From the NCBI GenBank assembly GCA_021823685.1, contig JAKANL010000011.1:1-38320 (forward strand): 38,320 nucleotides of DNA, read 5' to 3'. This DNA is from a bacterium. Its GTDB lineage: Bacteria > Babelota > Babeliae > Babelales > UBA12409. Both the position numbers and the translations under genes were made by a program. This document shows positions 8,959 through 17,588 of the stretch, one piece after another (position 1 is the stretch's first letter; each line of letters opens with the position of its first letter). Under the pieces are notes generated by a model. It had not been told where the DNA came from. It saw only the letters and a program-made list of their open reading frames with translations, and searched no databases.

Positions 8959-9555
8959 ATGAAAAGAGCATTGTTATTAACCATGTTTTTCTGGGCCTCT
9001 GGTATGGCCATGCAACAGGGCGCTATTGGTGACCGTCAGTTTTCAGTTTTTAAGCAACAAAAAGAGCGGGCGATTCAGCGTTGGCGCGATATCGAACTTG
9101 CCGCCTGGATGCTTATCACGGGAGTGGGCAGTGGCATTGTTTCAGCTCAATGGTTTAAAAATGACCAAGATCGCCGGATCGCGATGGCTAAAGCTGCGGG
9201 AATAGGGGCATTTGGATCGGTTATGGGTGGCATGGCGTTCGTGACCTTGCGTGATATATCAGGAGCTGAAGAGCTGCGGCTTACACGTGAATATGCCTTT
9301 AGTAAAATTTTGGACTATTGCAGCCAGTGTGCACATGATGTTTTGCCCAAGATGACCGCGCGAGAACAGAAAATGTTCCAAACGCGTATGGCTAATAAGA
9401 AATATGCGAGTGTTCTATGCCCAGAGCATAAAAAACGGGCCGAAGCTGCTGCGGCAAAGCCTGTTGCGGAAACCAAGAAATCTGAAACACCCGCGCCTGA
9501 ACTCTTTGGCGACCTGGATTACCGTTCAGTCGTAGGTTCGGGCTATAACGACTAA
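8959..9555 (+). CDS. Hypothetical exported/membrane protein with CX2C-X29-CX2H motif
   Basis: agagggggatttttc-ATG; MKRALLLTMFFWASGMAMQQ; Gly-rich hydrophobic hairpin; CSQC...CPEH. Confidence 0.75.
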   Translation: MKRALLLTMFFWASGMAMQQGAIGDRQFSVFKQQKERAIQRWRDIELAAWMLITGVGSGIVSAQWFKNDQDRRIAMAKAAGIGAFGSVMGGMAFVTLRDISGAEELRLTREYAFSKILDYCSQCAHDVLPKMTAREQKMFQTRMANKKYASVLCPEHKKRAEAAAAKPVAETKKSETPAPELFGDLDYRSVVGSGYND

Positions 9556-9670
9556 TTGTTTCAACATCTATCCAACACACAAGCGGTAAAAACGCTTGAT
9601 TTATCACCTTTTTAGGTCATCCTATAAAAAGACCATACATGTCTTTATTAACTAACCGTTAGGGATTTTT

Positions 9671-10339
9671 ATGGATATTGCAAAGAAATGTTTTTTGATT
9701 GGGGTTTTATTCAGTCAGTGTACTTTGTTTGGTATGGAGCCGGCTGTGATTGATGCATTCGTCAAAGAAGAGGTCCGGCAACGTTTGCGCAATCCGATAA
9801 AAACAATGCTCAAACAGGGTGGGGTTGCATCAACGTTAGCTTTCGTTGGTGGCGCCGCTTTTCGGGCGATTGGTAACAGTGTTTCGTCGGGGAAGGTTTC
9901 GCGCCTTCTGGCCTATTACTCGGGGAGTCTTTTTGAGGGGGATTACGAGAAACTGGAACAGAAAAGTCTTGCAGACCAAACGAATCAACCGTCGGTTTCT
10001 GCTTGGAAAACCGGGCAAAACTGTGGGCTCATGGTAGGCGCTTTTTTCCTTGCACGGATTATCGAATTATACGTTAACCGCTGTTTTGATTATGATGCGA
10101 TAGAAGAAAACGAGCGTGAAACGGTTGTGCGCGAGCTTCTGGAAATCGGGTTTGCCCAGAGTGGTGATGTTTTGGCTTGGGCGCAAACGCTCTCCGAAAA
10201 ACAGGCGCGTTCAATTAAATCGGTGGTTGAGCAGTATGAACGAGCGCTCAAGGCGCCGCGGCGTTCCAAATCGGTATTATATCGTGCTCCTGGACCGCTT
10301 ATTGGCTCAATAAGCAAAGAGAACTTGTTTGGGATATAG
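9671..10339 (+). CDS. Hypothetical exported/membrane protein
   Basis: MDIAKKCFLIGVLFSQCTLFGMEPA signal peptide; hydrophobic segments; RBS-like gttaggg. Confidence 0.72.
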   Translation: MDIAKKCFLIGVLFSQCTLFGMEPAVIDAFVKEEVRQRLRNPIKTMLKQGGVASTLAFVGGAAFRAIGNSVSSGKVSRLLAYYSGSLFEGDYEKLEQKSLADQTNQPSVSAWKTGQNCGLMVGAFFLARIIELYVNRCFDYDAIEENERETVVRELLEIGFAQSGDVLAWAQTLSEKQARSIKSVVEQYERALKAPRRSKSVLYRAPGPLIGSISKENLFGI

Positions 10340-10414
10340 CTTTTGATTACACTAAAAAAGCTATCGATGCATGGGTGTCCATTGAGGGGGCTACAAGACA
10401 GTGAGTGAGTATTA

Positions 10415-11479
10415 ATGTTATATCACGCTTCGCTTTTGCTCCGTTCGTCTTATTCAGTTCTTAATCTTTTTCACTATATAACCTTTCGCGCGGGCGCTTC
10501 ACTACTTACCGCACTTCTTCTTTCGCTTATGTGCGGGCCATGGTTTATCCGTTTTTCAGCGCGTTATTTCAGCTCAGCTGTGCGTCAATACACCCCGGAA
10601 AATCACCAGCAAAAGGGTCAAACACCCATTATGGGCGGGTTGCTCATTATCGGCGTGGTTATGGCAACGCTTATATTGTGGGCCAATTGGTGCCGCCCGG
10701 TTGTCTGGATAATGGCGCTTGTCTTGATTTGCTTTGGGGCAATTGGTTTTTTTGATGACTGGCGTAAGGTTCGCTACCGTAAGGGAATTTCTGCACGCAT
10801 GAAATTTTGGCTACAGGTGAGCGCTGGCATGCTTGTGATTGGCGTTTGGCAATGGTTTATGCATCCTGGCGCTGCGGTGTGGTTTCCTTTTTTCAAGCAT
10901 GTACATCCCGATTTGGGCTGGTTTTTCGTTATATGGGCGCTTTTTGTTATTATTGGCACCTGTAACGCTGTTAATTTAACCGACGGGCTTGATGGGTTAG
11001 CTTCCACATCGCTGATTGCTAATTTCATGACTTTTTCAATTATTGCGTACTGTGCCGGACACGTGCGCATTGCCAATTATCTTGCGATACCGTTTGCCAA
11101 CACGGCTGAATTATTTGTTGTTGGTGCGGCACTGGTCGGTGCTGTTTTGGGTTTTTTGTGGTTCAATACGTTTCCGGCCCAAATTTTCATGGGAGACGTT
11201 GGCTCGTTGGCTCTGGGTTCGGCTTTGGCAATGATGGCACTTATGGTTAAACAAGAATTATTACTTGTTATTTCAGGAGGTTTATTTGTTCTTGAGGCGC
11301 TTTCCGTTATTATTCAGGTACTTTCTTTTAAGTTACGCGGCAAGCGTGTATTTAAAATGGCTCCGTTACACCATCATTATGAAATGCTTGGCTGGCCTGA
11401 GGCAAAGATTACGATACGTTTTGGGATCATATCGTTTATTTTGTGCCTGCTTGTTCTTATGACACTTAAAGTTCGTTAG
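10415..11479 (+). CDS. mraY: Phospho-N-acetylmuramoyl-pentapeptide-transferase
   Basis: GQTPIMGGLLIIG, GFFDDWRKVR, NAVNLTDGLDGLA, FNTFPAQIFMGDVGSLALG, MAPLHHHYEMLGWPEAKITIRF. Confidence 0.97.
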   Translation: MLYHASLLLRSSYSVLNLFHYITFRAGASLLTALLLSLMCGPWFIRFSARYFSSAVRQYTPENHQQKGQTPIMGGLLIIGVVMATLILWANWCRPVVWIMALVLICFGAIGFFDDWRKVRYRKGISARMKFWLQVSAGMLVIGVWQWFMHPGAAVWFPFFKHVHPDLGWFFVIWALFVIIGTCNAVNLTDGLDGLASTSLIANFMTFSIIAYCAGHVRIANYLAIPFANTAELFVVGAALVGAVLGFLWFNTFPAQIFMGDVGSLALGSALAMMALMVKQELLLVISGGLFVLEALSVIIQVLSFKLRGKRVFKMAPLHHHYEMLGWPEAKITIRFGIISFILCLLVLMTLKVR

Positions 11480-11485
11480 CGCGCT

Positions 11486-11986
11486 TTATTGCATGCTCGT
11501 TGGATCGCTATCTTGCGTATGCATAAAGCGCAACGAGTCATCACGATATTGCCTGAGATGTCCATACGAACTAAATTTTTTATAGGTGCTGTCGTATGGC
11601 TCATGCGTATGAAATTTTAAAATCCGCGTGTCATCATATGTCAGACTGACGGTGCCGCTGCGTGGCAAGTCAATATGGGCATATACTTCCTGACAGTGTT
11701 GCTTACCTTTTTTCCCTGTATGGCATTTTTTGTTGAATGTTCGCCTGACCGTGCCGCGCTTGATGGATGTCGGGACAGTGAATACGTATGTTTGTCCGGC
11801 TTTTATGTCTAGGCAATCATGCACAGCTTTTCCCTGATGTTTGTACTCCAAACAAAAATCACCGGATACCCACGGTGCAAAAAGTGGGCCGTCAAAGCGC
11901 ACGTAACGATTTGCGCGTGACGGCGTATCTGTATGTATAGCAGGAGCACTGAGTACCATTGCCATAAAAAGAGCTGTGTTTTTCAT
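11486..11986 (-). CDS. Small Cys-containing exported protein
   Basis: MKNTALFMAMVLSAPAIH signal peptide; tagggggtcttATG; several Cys in a predicted beta-rich body. Confidence 0.7.
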   Translation of the reverse strand: MKNTALFMAMVLSAPAIHTDTPSRANRYVRFDGPLFAPWVSGDFCLEYKHQGKAVHDCLDIKAGQTYVFTVPTSIKRGTVRRTFNKKCHTGKKGKQHCQEVYAHIDLPRSGTVSLTYDDTRILKFHTHEPYDSTYKKFSSYGHLRQYRDDSLRFMHTQDSDPTSMQ

Positions 11987-12135
11987 AAGACCCCCTAGGT
12001 TTTTTGATTTTTGATGAACGGTTATTCTTCAGAACCCCTCTTTTTTATTTTATAATAGCAAATTTGTTGATTGCTAAACAAGGGTTTCTGGGGGAGAGGA
12101 GTGGGTAATCTACTAATCCCCTTAACAAAACCGAA

Positions 12136-12163
12136 AGTATGAGGTGCTTCTGCACCTCATACT
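12136..12163 (-). terminator. Hairpin downstream of 12184-12564, probable terminator
   Basis: agtatgaggtgc-ttct-gcacctcatact perfect 12-bp stem; short T run on the minus strand. Confidence 0.6.
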
Positions 12164-12183
12164 CACTTTTGCATGTAAGTTAC

Positions 12184-12564
12184 TTATTGTTTGAGAAGGG
12201 TTCCCCATGAAATGTTGGCTGTTGTAGCGCCGGCGTCATTCACAACGGTGCATCTACCGTAGCCCACACCAAAGCCTTCGCTGGCGGGAATGCTCCCGCG
12301 ATCTTTTACTTTGAGCACCGGATACATGACTCCGTCAAGCGATTCATGTGGCCTGATTTCTATATTAGGTGTTTCCGAGATGCACGAGCTATGTAGGCCT
12401 GGAGCTTGTTGGACAAGGCAGGTTTGTCCAATGGCAAGTTCAAATTCAACTGTTGGGTATTGGTAGTGTTGGTTTGTTTGGCAAAACTCCAAACGCCTGG
12501 CTGCCATGAGGCGGCCGCTTAAGAGTAGTAAGACTGAAATGGAAAGTACAATAGACTTCTTCAT
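12184..12564 (-). CDS. Small Cys-containing exported protein
   Basis: MKKSIVLSISVLLLLSGRLMAARR signal peptide; cggaggaatcATG RBS. Confidence 0.72.
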   Translation of the reverse strand: MKKSIVLSISVLLLLSGRLMAARRLEFCQTNQHYQYPTVEFELAIGQTCLVQQAPGLHSSCISETPNIEIRPHESLDGVMYPVLKVKDRGSIPASEGFGVGYGRCTVVNDAGATTANISWGTLLKQ

Positions 12565-12590
12565 GATTCCTCCGTTTATTTTAAAGAAGT

Positions 12591-12631
12591 TAAACTATCA
12601 GCTTATAGTTTATACTACTACTACTACTACT
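12591..12631. repeat. Inverted repeat TAAACTAT-N6-ATAGTTTA abutting a (TAC)6 trinucleotide tract
   Basis: taaactat(12591-12598)cagcttatagttta(to 12612), then tac x6 (12613-12630), upstream of the 12564 start. Confidence 0.75.
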
Positions 12632-12660
12632 CGCAAGAGTTCGGGCGCATATTTCTGACA

Positions 12661-13962
12661 TTACGAAATATATAGAGCTGGACGTCGTTTTTTGGCAGTA
12701 TACATCCCGATACCCATGATCAAGAGCCCCAAAAAGACAAAAAAGGCGATAGGGCCATGGTGATGGAGCCCTCTAATGCAAGCCAAAAGCATGAGTAAAC
12801 AGCTTACGAGCGCCAATGGGGCAATAAGATATGCCCAGCGTTTTTTGAGCTTTGTGCGTGTTAGCTGAACAAAAGCTACAATGGTGATGCTATAAGCAAT
12901 CATCCCGCCTAGTGCGCTAATATCTTGAAGCAAAAATTTATTGGCGTGCGTGCTGAGTAAGTAGGTAACGCAGGCGAGTGCTTCGACAATGAGGCACCAG
13001 TAAGCAATGCCGGCACTATTTTTGACCATTAATTGTTTGCTGATGGCAACGTGGCCACGTTCAGCAAGGGCATATAAATTCCATTGATTACTGAAAAAAA
13101 TGCCGTAAGCACCGCCGAGTGCTGCGCTGCCGATACCGATATATAAAAGTGCCATCAGCAAACCAGCATAATGCGTAACCGTAGATTGGATAAAAAAGGC
13201 TATCTCTTGGAATGGCGGTACGCTATCCAAAAGCGCGGGATTGATTGCTGCATAATAACACAACTGAAATGCGCAATATGCTGCCACAACGATGGCGTAG
13301 GAATAAAGAATCGCGCGCGGGCCATTTCTTTGTGGATCCTGAATATGCTGGATCATGGAAAGCGTTGCTTCAAATCCGGCAAATGCGTAAATGGCCAGCG
13401 GTAAACTCGTGGCTAGTCCCGTCCAATCCAGGTGCGGTAGAGCAAAGTTATTTGGGCGAAAGTACCATATCCCTATGAGAATGATACTCAGAATAGCTGA
13501 GCTTTTTATGCCAACAAAGGTAAGTAAGATATTGCTGCCAATGCGCATATCAAGGCAGTTGCCCAAAACAAAAAGAGCGATAATGCCAATATCGATAATA
13601 AATGGGTTTATAGCGTTTAGATAGGGGAAAACTTGTTGCATGGCGGTTACAAAAAAATGAATCATAAGGCTTGCTGAGGCAAGTTTTGCGACAAAATAGC
13701 TCCAGGTACTTAAAAAACCGCTGAATGGTGAGAGTAATGTGGCTCCGATAGTGTAAAAATTTCCACCCTGTACGTAATTGAGCAGTGCTGCTATGGCGAT
13801 AATGAGCGGAACCATCAAGAGCGCAACGGTAAGATATGGCATCGGGCTGAGTATGCCTAATTTGGCGAATGGAACGCTATTAAGAAAAAGGCCGGCACCA
13901 GTCATGATATTTATGTTCAAAATAATCGTTGAAACAAGAGAAAGTTTGTAGGATGACGCCAT
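12661..13962 (-). CDS. APC-family amino acid permease
   Basis: About 12 hydrophobic helices; IILNINIMTGAGLFLN, IYAFAGFEATLSMIQHIQDPQRNGPRAI typical of APC transporters. ATG at 13962 preferred to TTG at 13974. Confidence 0.85.
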   Translation of the reverse strand: MASSYKLSLVSTIILNINIMTGAGLFLNSVPFAKLGILSPMPYLTVALLMVPLIIAIAALLNYVQGGNFYTIGATLLSPFSGFLSTWSYFVAKLASASLMIHFFVTAMQQVFPYLNAINPFIIDIGIIALFVLGNCLDMRIGSNILLTFVGIKSSAILSIILIGIWYFRPNNFALPHLDWTGLATSLPLAIYAFAGFEATLSMIQHIQDPQRNGPRAILYSYAIVVAAYCAFQLCYYAAINPALLDSVPPFQEIAFFIQSTVTHYAGLLMALLYIGIGSAALGGAYGIFFSNQWNLYALAERGHVAISKQLMVKNSAGIAYWCLIVEALACVTYLLSTHANKFLLQDISALGGMIAYSITIVAFVQLTRTKLKKRWAYLIAPLALVSCLLMLLACIRGLHHHGPIAFFVFLGLLIMGIGMYTAKKRRPALYIS

Positions 13963-14024
13963 ATCAATAACCAATCAAAAAACAACTATCTTAAGCATAC
14001 GTTATTTTGGGCCATGCGTCATGA

Positions 14025-14660
14025 TCAGAATTTCGGGTGTGCTTCTTGCAGGAGTTTTTTGGCTTCGTCAGTCGATGCGCAGTCGATATCGACTGCCATT
14101 ACTTTGGCGCCGTGTTGAAGAAGATATAAAATGAGCTCTCCATTTCCTGCTCGAGCAGCAGCGGTAATTGGGCGTTCCATCGTGTCTTCGTTAGGATCGT
14201 TAATGTCGGCTTTGTAACTGAGGAGAAGTTCAATGATTTCGCGTTGATTGTGTGCCGTCGCAGCGTAAAGCGGTTTGATTTTAGGTAACTGTGGGTCAAG
14301 GGCTAAACCCTCCAGGTAATAAATGACGGCATCTTTATCACCTCGGGCGGCGGCTTGCGTGAAATCAGCGAGTTTTCTTTTGAATTCTTTTTTAACACGC
14401 ATGCGGTCTTCCTGGATCAAGGTGTTGGCTCGATCATATTGTTTCCGAAGATAGTCATAGGCCATATGGTTGTAGTGGCCAGCTTTTTGTCCAAGCTTGC
14501 TGCATTGTTTGCCGAGATATTTTTTTGTTTCCTGTAGGGTTATATATGCTTTGGTGGCGTATTGCTCGGCGTGCTTGAGCACTTCGTCGACGGTAAGCGG
14601 CTGCGCATAACAGCTGGTTATGCCAGTGACCAACAGCACCATCGAGACGTTTTTTTTCAT
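14025..14660 (-). CDS. Exported ankyrin-repeat protein
   Basis: Signal peptide MKKNVSMVLLVTGITSCYA; FTQAAARGDKDAVIYYLEG, KPLYAATAHNQREIIELLLSYKADIN, RPITAAARAGNGELILYLLQHGAKV. Confidence 0.85.
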   Translation of the reverse strand: MKKNVSMVLLVTGITSCYAQPLTVDEVLKHAEQYATKAYITLQETKKYLGKQCSKLGQKAGHYNHMAYDYLRKQYDRANTLIQEDRMRVKKEFKRKLADFTQAAARGDKDAVIYYLEGLALDPQLPKIKPLYAATAHNQREIIELLLSYKADINDPNEDTMERPITAAARAGNGELILYLLQHGAKVMAVDIDCASTDEAKKLLQEAHPKF

Positions 14661-14739
14661 AAATCCCCTTTTGGTTAAAAATATTTGGCTCTCAGTGTGA
14701 CGGTATTTTATTAAAAATTCAACTGCGTGCGATGGCCTA

Positions 14740-15459
14740 TCATGATATAAGATAAAGGGCGATTGATCCGGCGATTGCGGCGTTTAAGCTTTCCGCTTTG
14801 CCCGGCATGGGTAATGTAAGTTGTAGATCGCATTGTTCAAGCCAGATCTCCGGTAGTCCATGTGCTTCGCTACCGACGACAAGTAGCGTGTCACGATGTT
14901 TGGCTGAAATTGGGGCTCCCCCGCGTGGAACTAAAGCGGCGAGCGGCGGGCGCTGGCTATGGCTTGCTAGTTGTTTCCATGAAATATCGTAGACGCGCGC
15001 ATGGCCAATGGTTCCCGCTGACGCTTGGACAACTTTGGGGCTCCAAACGTCAACGCCATCGATAATAATTATTTCAGGGTGGCCAAAAGCAATGGATGAG
15101 CGAATCAGAGTTCCCATATTGCCCGGATCACTGATGTTGCAAAGCACGAGCCCGGGCTTAATTTTTTCGGGGAGCGCGTGGCTCGGTATTGAAAAAACGC
15201 CGAGCATGCCACTTGGCGTTGTGCTCACAGCAATTTTATCCATGTCAGCATGTGACACTAAAGTAACATATTTTGCGTGGGCGATTTTGATCGCAAGATC
15301 ATGCTGCTCCTGCGTAACGTATAAGCGATTGAGTTGGCATGTGCTTTCAATGAGCGTGCTGCAGGCACGCAGCCCTTCGCCGATAAATTGTTTTGCTTGG
15401 GAGCGGCCTTTGGCCGTGCGCAGCGCGCGTATGCTTTTTATTGCGTTGTGCGTAAGCAT
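14740..15459 (-). CDS. SpoU/TrmH-family RNA 2'-O-ribose methyltransferase
   Basis: SDPGNMGTLIRSSIAFG, VVQASAGTIGHARVY, LVVGSEAHGLPEIW, LPMPGKAESLNAAIAGSIALY (SPOUT motifs). Start at 15459 directly follows the tgt stop. Confidence 0.92.
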   Translation of the reverse strand: MLTHNAIKSIRALRTAKGRSQAKQFIGEGLRACSTLIESTCQLNRLYVTQEQHDLAIKIAHAKYVTLVSHADMDKIAVSTTPSGMLGVFSIPSHALPEKIKPGLVLCNISDPGNMGTLIRSSIAFGHPEIIIIDGVDVWSPKVVQASAGTIGHARVYDISWKQLASHSQRPPLAALVPRGGAPISAKHRDTLLVVGSEAHGLPEIWLEQCDLQLTLPMPGKAESLNAAIAGSIALYLIS

Positions 15460-15460
15460 A

Positions 15461-16594
15461 TTAGATGACCTCTTGTAAAATAAGATCTCGATATTTTTGT
15501 GTGAGCTGTCCCATAAAATGAAGGTTATGTATCGTTGCCAATGTATATCCGGCAAGTTCATGTGCTTTGAATAGGTGGTGCAGATACGCCGCCGTGTAAT
15601 GCGTGCAGGTGTAGCAGGTACAGCCAGGTTCCAAAGGTGTTAACCGTTCTTTGTTAACTGCTTGTGTAATTTTATGCGGGCCGGTGTGCGTAAATATGAG
15701 CCCGTGACGAGCGCAGCGCGTTGGATATGAGCTATCAAACGTATCAATACCCAAAGTGATAATCGGCTCAATTGTTTTGAGATCACCAATGCCCAAAAGG
15801 TGGCGTGGGGCATGATCGGGCATGTGGGGCATGAGCCCGAAAAGCATGCTGTACATTTGTTGGTGTTCTTTGCCCAAACTTCCACCGATGGCAAAGCCAT
15901 CAAAGGGGAGTGCTGTTAAATACGCGGCGCTTTGCTTGCGCAGGTCGGGGGCAATTCCACCGTGAATGACGGCGTACATGGCTTGCTGTTGGGGGTTGCG
16001 CTGGTGTTCGGCCAGCGATCGTTCTTCCCAGCGATGCGTGCGCTCGAGCGATTTTTTAAGCGCATCGTGATCGATGTGGTATGGCGGCAGCTCGTCGAGT
16101 GGGATAATTATGTCGGCGCCCAGGTCTTTTTGTGCGATAACGCTTGATTCTGGCGTAAGCATAATAGGGCTGCCGTCACGATACGACCGGAAAAGAACGC
16201 CTTCTTCGTTAGTGCGTATAATCGCGTTGTCGTATTTTTTGGTGCCGCGGCTTTTGAGCTCATCGTAGACCGAGCCATAAGCGAGACTAAACACCTGAAA
16301 ACCGCCCGAATCGGTGATAATGGGCTTGGTTCGATTCATAAAGCTGTGCAGTCCACCTGCTTGCCTGATACACGATGTCCCTGGCTGAATCATGAGGTGA
16401 TACGTGTTGCAAAACATGAGTTGGAGATCTAAATCATCCAAAACCTTGCTATCGACGGCCTTGATGGCAGCATTCGTGCCAACGGCGACAAATGCAGGCG
16501 TATCGATAATGCCGTGGGGGGTATGAATTCGCCCAACACGTGCCCGTGATTTTTTTGATTGATGGATGATTTCGAAATTAAACGGTTTGTCCAT
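15461..16594 (-). CDS. tgt: tRNA-guanine transglycosylase (queuine/preQ1)
   Basis: FCNTYHLMIQPG, ITDSGGFQVFSL, GIDTFDSSYPTR, zinc motif CTCYTC...HHLFKAHELAGYTLATIHNLHF. Confidence 0.95.
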   Translation of the reverse strand: MDKPFNFEIIHQSKKSRARVGRIHTPHGIIDTPAFVAVGTNAAIKAVDSKVLDDLDLQLMFCNTYHLMIQPGTSCIRQAGGLHSFMNRTKPIITDSGGFQVFSLAYGSVYDELKSRGTKKYDNAIIRTNEEGVLFRSYRDGSPIMLTPESSVIAQKDLGADIIIPLDELPPYHIDHDALKKSLERTHRWEERSLAEHQRNPQQQAMYAVIHGGIAPDLRKQSAAYLTALPFDGFAIGGSLGKEHQQMYSMLFGLMPHMPDHAPRHLLGIGDLKTIEPIITLGIDTFDSSYPTRCARHGLIFTHTGPHKITQAVNKERLTPLEPGCTCYTCTHYTAAYLHHLFKAHELAGYTLATIHNLHFMGQLTQKYRDLILQEVI

Positions 16595-16752
16595 ATTTAA
16601 AATATACCAAAAAAGTGGCTTTTTGTCGCTGTTTTTTGACCGCTGTTACATGCGTAACTTCCGGCATGTTTTTTAGTTTAGTTGGGGGTATGACATTTTC
16701 ATGTTGCCATGACATACTTTTATAAAGAAAAATCAAACGATTAGGGTGTATC

Positions 16753-17277
16753 ATGCAAGAAACGCGAAGTAAAAAAGTTTTTTTTATCAGCGAATGTCTC
16801 GTTAATCAGAATATTCGAGCTCACGGTGTTCGTAATATGAGAGGCGAAGGGCCCGTTGCAGAGTTGATGGAGTTTTTTACAAAACATGGTATCGGCATGT
16901 CGGTTGTTCCCTGTCCTGAAATTGCTTATGAAGGGCTCAAGCGCCAGGCTTGTGGTAAGGCGTGCTATGACAATGAAGAATATAGAAAAGTATGTCGTCA
17001 AATAGCAGAGGAAGTTATTAAACGTTACAAGTATTATCTTGATGATAATTATCGCATTGGCGGTTTTATCTGCGTTAATGGATCTCCTTCATGCGCCATT
17101 GATTATTGTTATGCCGATAAAGAGGGGACTCAAAAGTGCAAAGGCCCAGGGATTTTTATTGAAGAAGTGCAAAAGAAGCTGGGCCAAGAAAAACTCAAAC
17201 TCGACTTTTTTGGTTTTAGAGCAAAGGAAATGGATGCGTTTCTTGCAACCTTAGAGAAGGTTGTTCAGGGTTGGTAA
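16753..17277 (+). CDS. TudS/DUF523-related putative desulfidase (CD3072-like)
   Basis: Family recalled from ISECLVNQNIRAHG, VPCPEIAYEGLKRQACGKACY, GSPSCAIDYCY; conserved Cys compatible with an Fe-S cluster. Confidence 0.7.
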   Translation: MQETRSKKVFFISECLVNQNIRAHGVRNMRGEGPVAELMEFFTKHGIGMSVVPCPEIAYEGLKRQACGKACYDNEEYRKVCRQIAEEVIKRYKYYLDDNYRIGGFICVNGSPSCAIDYCYADKEGTQKCKGPGIFIEEVQKKLGQEKLKLDFFGFRAKEMDAFLATLEKVVQGW

Positions 17278-17588
17278 GAGTGGTGTGGTAATACATAAAT
17301 ACGATTTGACCTTTTGTTTTGATTTCGCGCTATAAACCGGCTTAACTGGTGCATGCTTCGTGAAAAAAACAATCACGGTCTTTTTCCAAATGAGTGATTA
17401 AACCGGCGATTTTTATCGATTGGCTTCCATTTGAATTTTTCGAAAAAATGTGTTTGAAAAATAAAAATTATATGGTAACCTGGTCCAAGTTTTTTTAAAT
17501 ATACGTTTCCAAACCACGAAAGGGGCTGTGCAATAACCACGCAGATTTAAGTGAGTTGAATTTTTGGGTTGTAATTCGGAGAAATGTT

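Noticed and set aside
17280-17588. Possible promoter or small RNA upstream of the CaaX protein gene
   Set aside because: AT-rich with several -10-like hexamers but no unambiguous promoter or structured RNA could be supported by eye.
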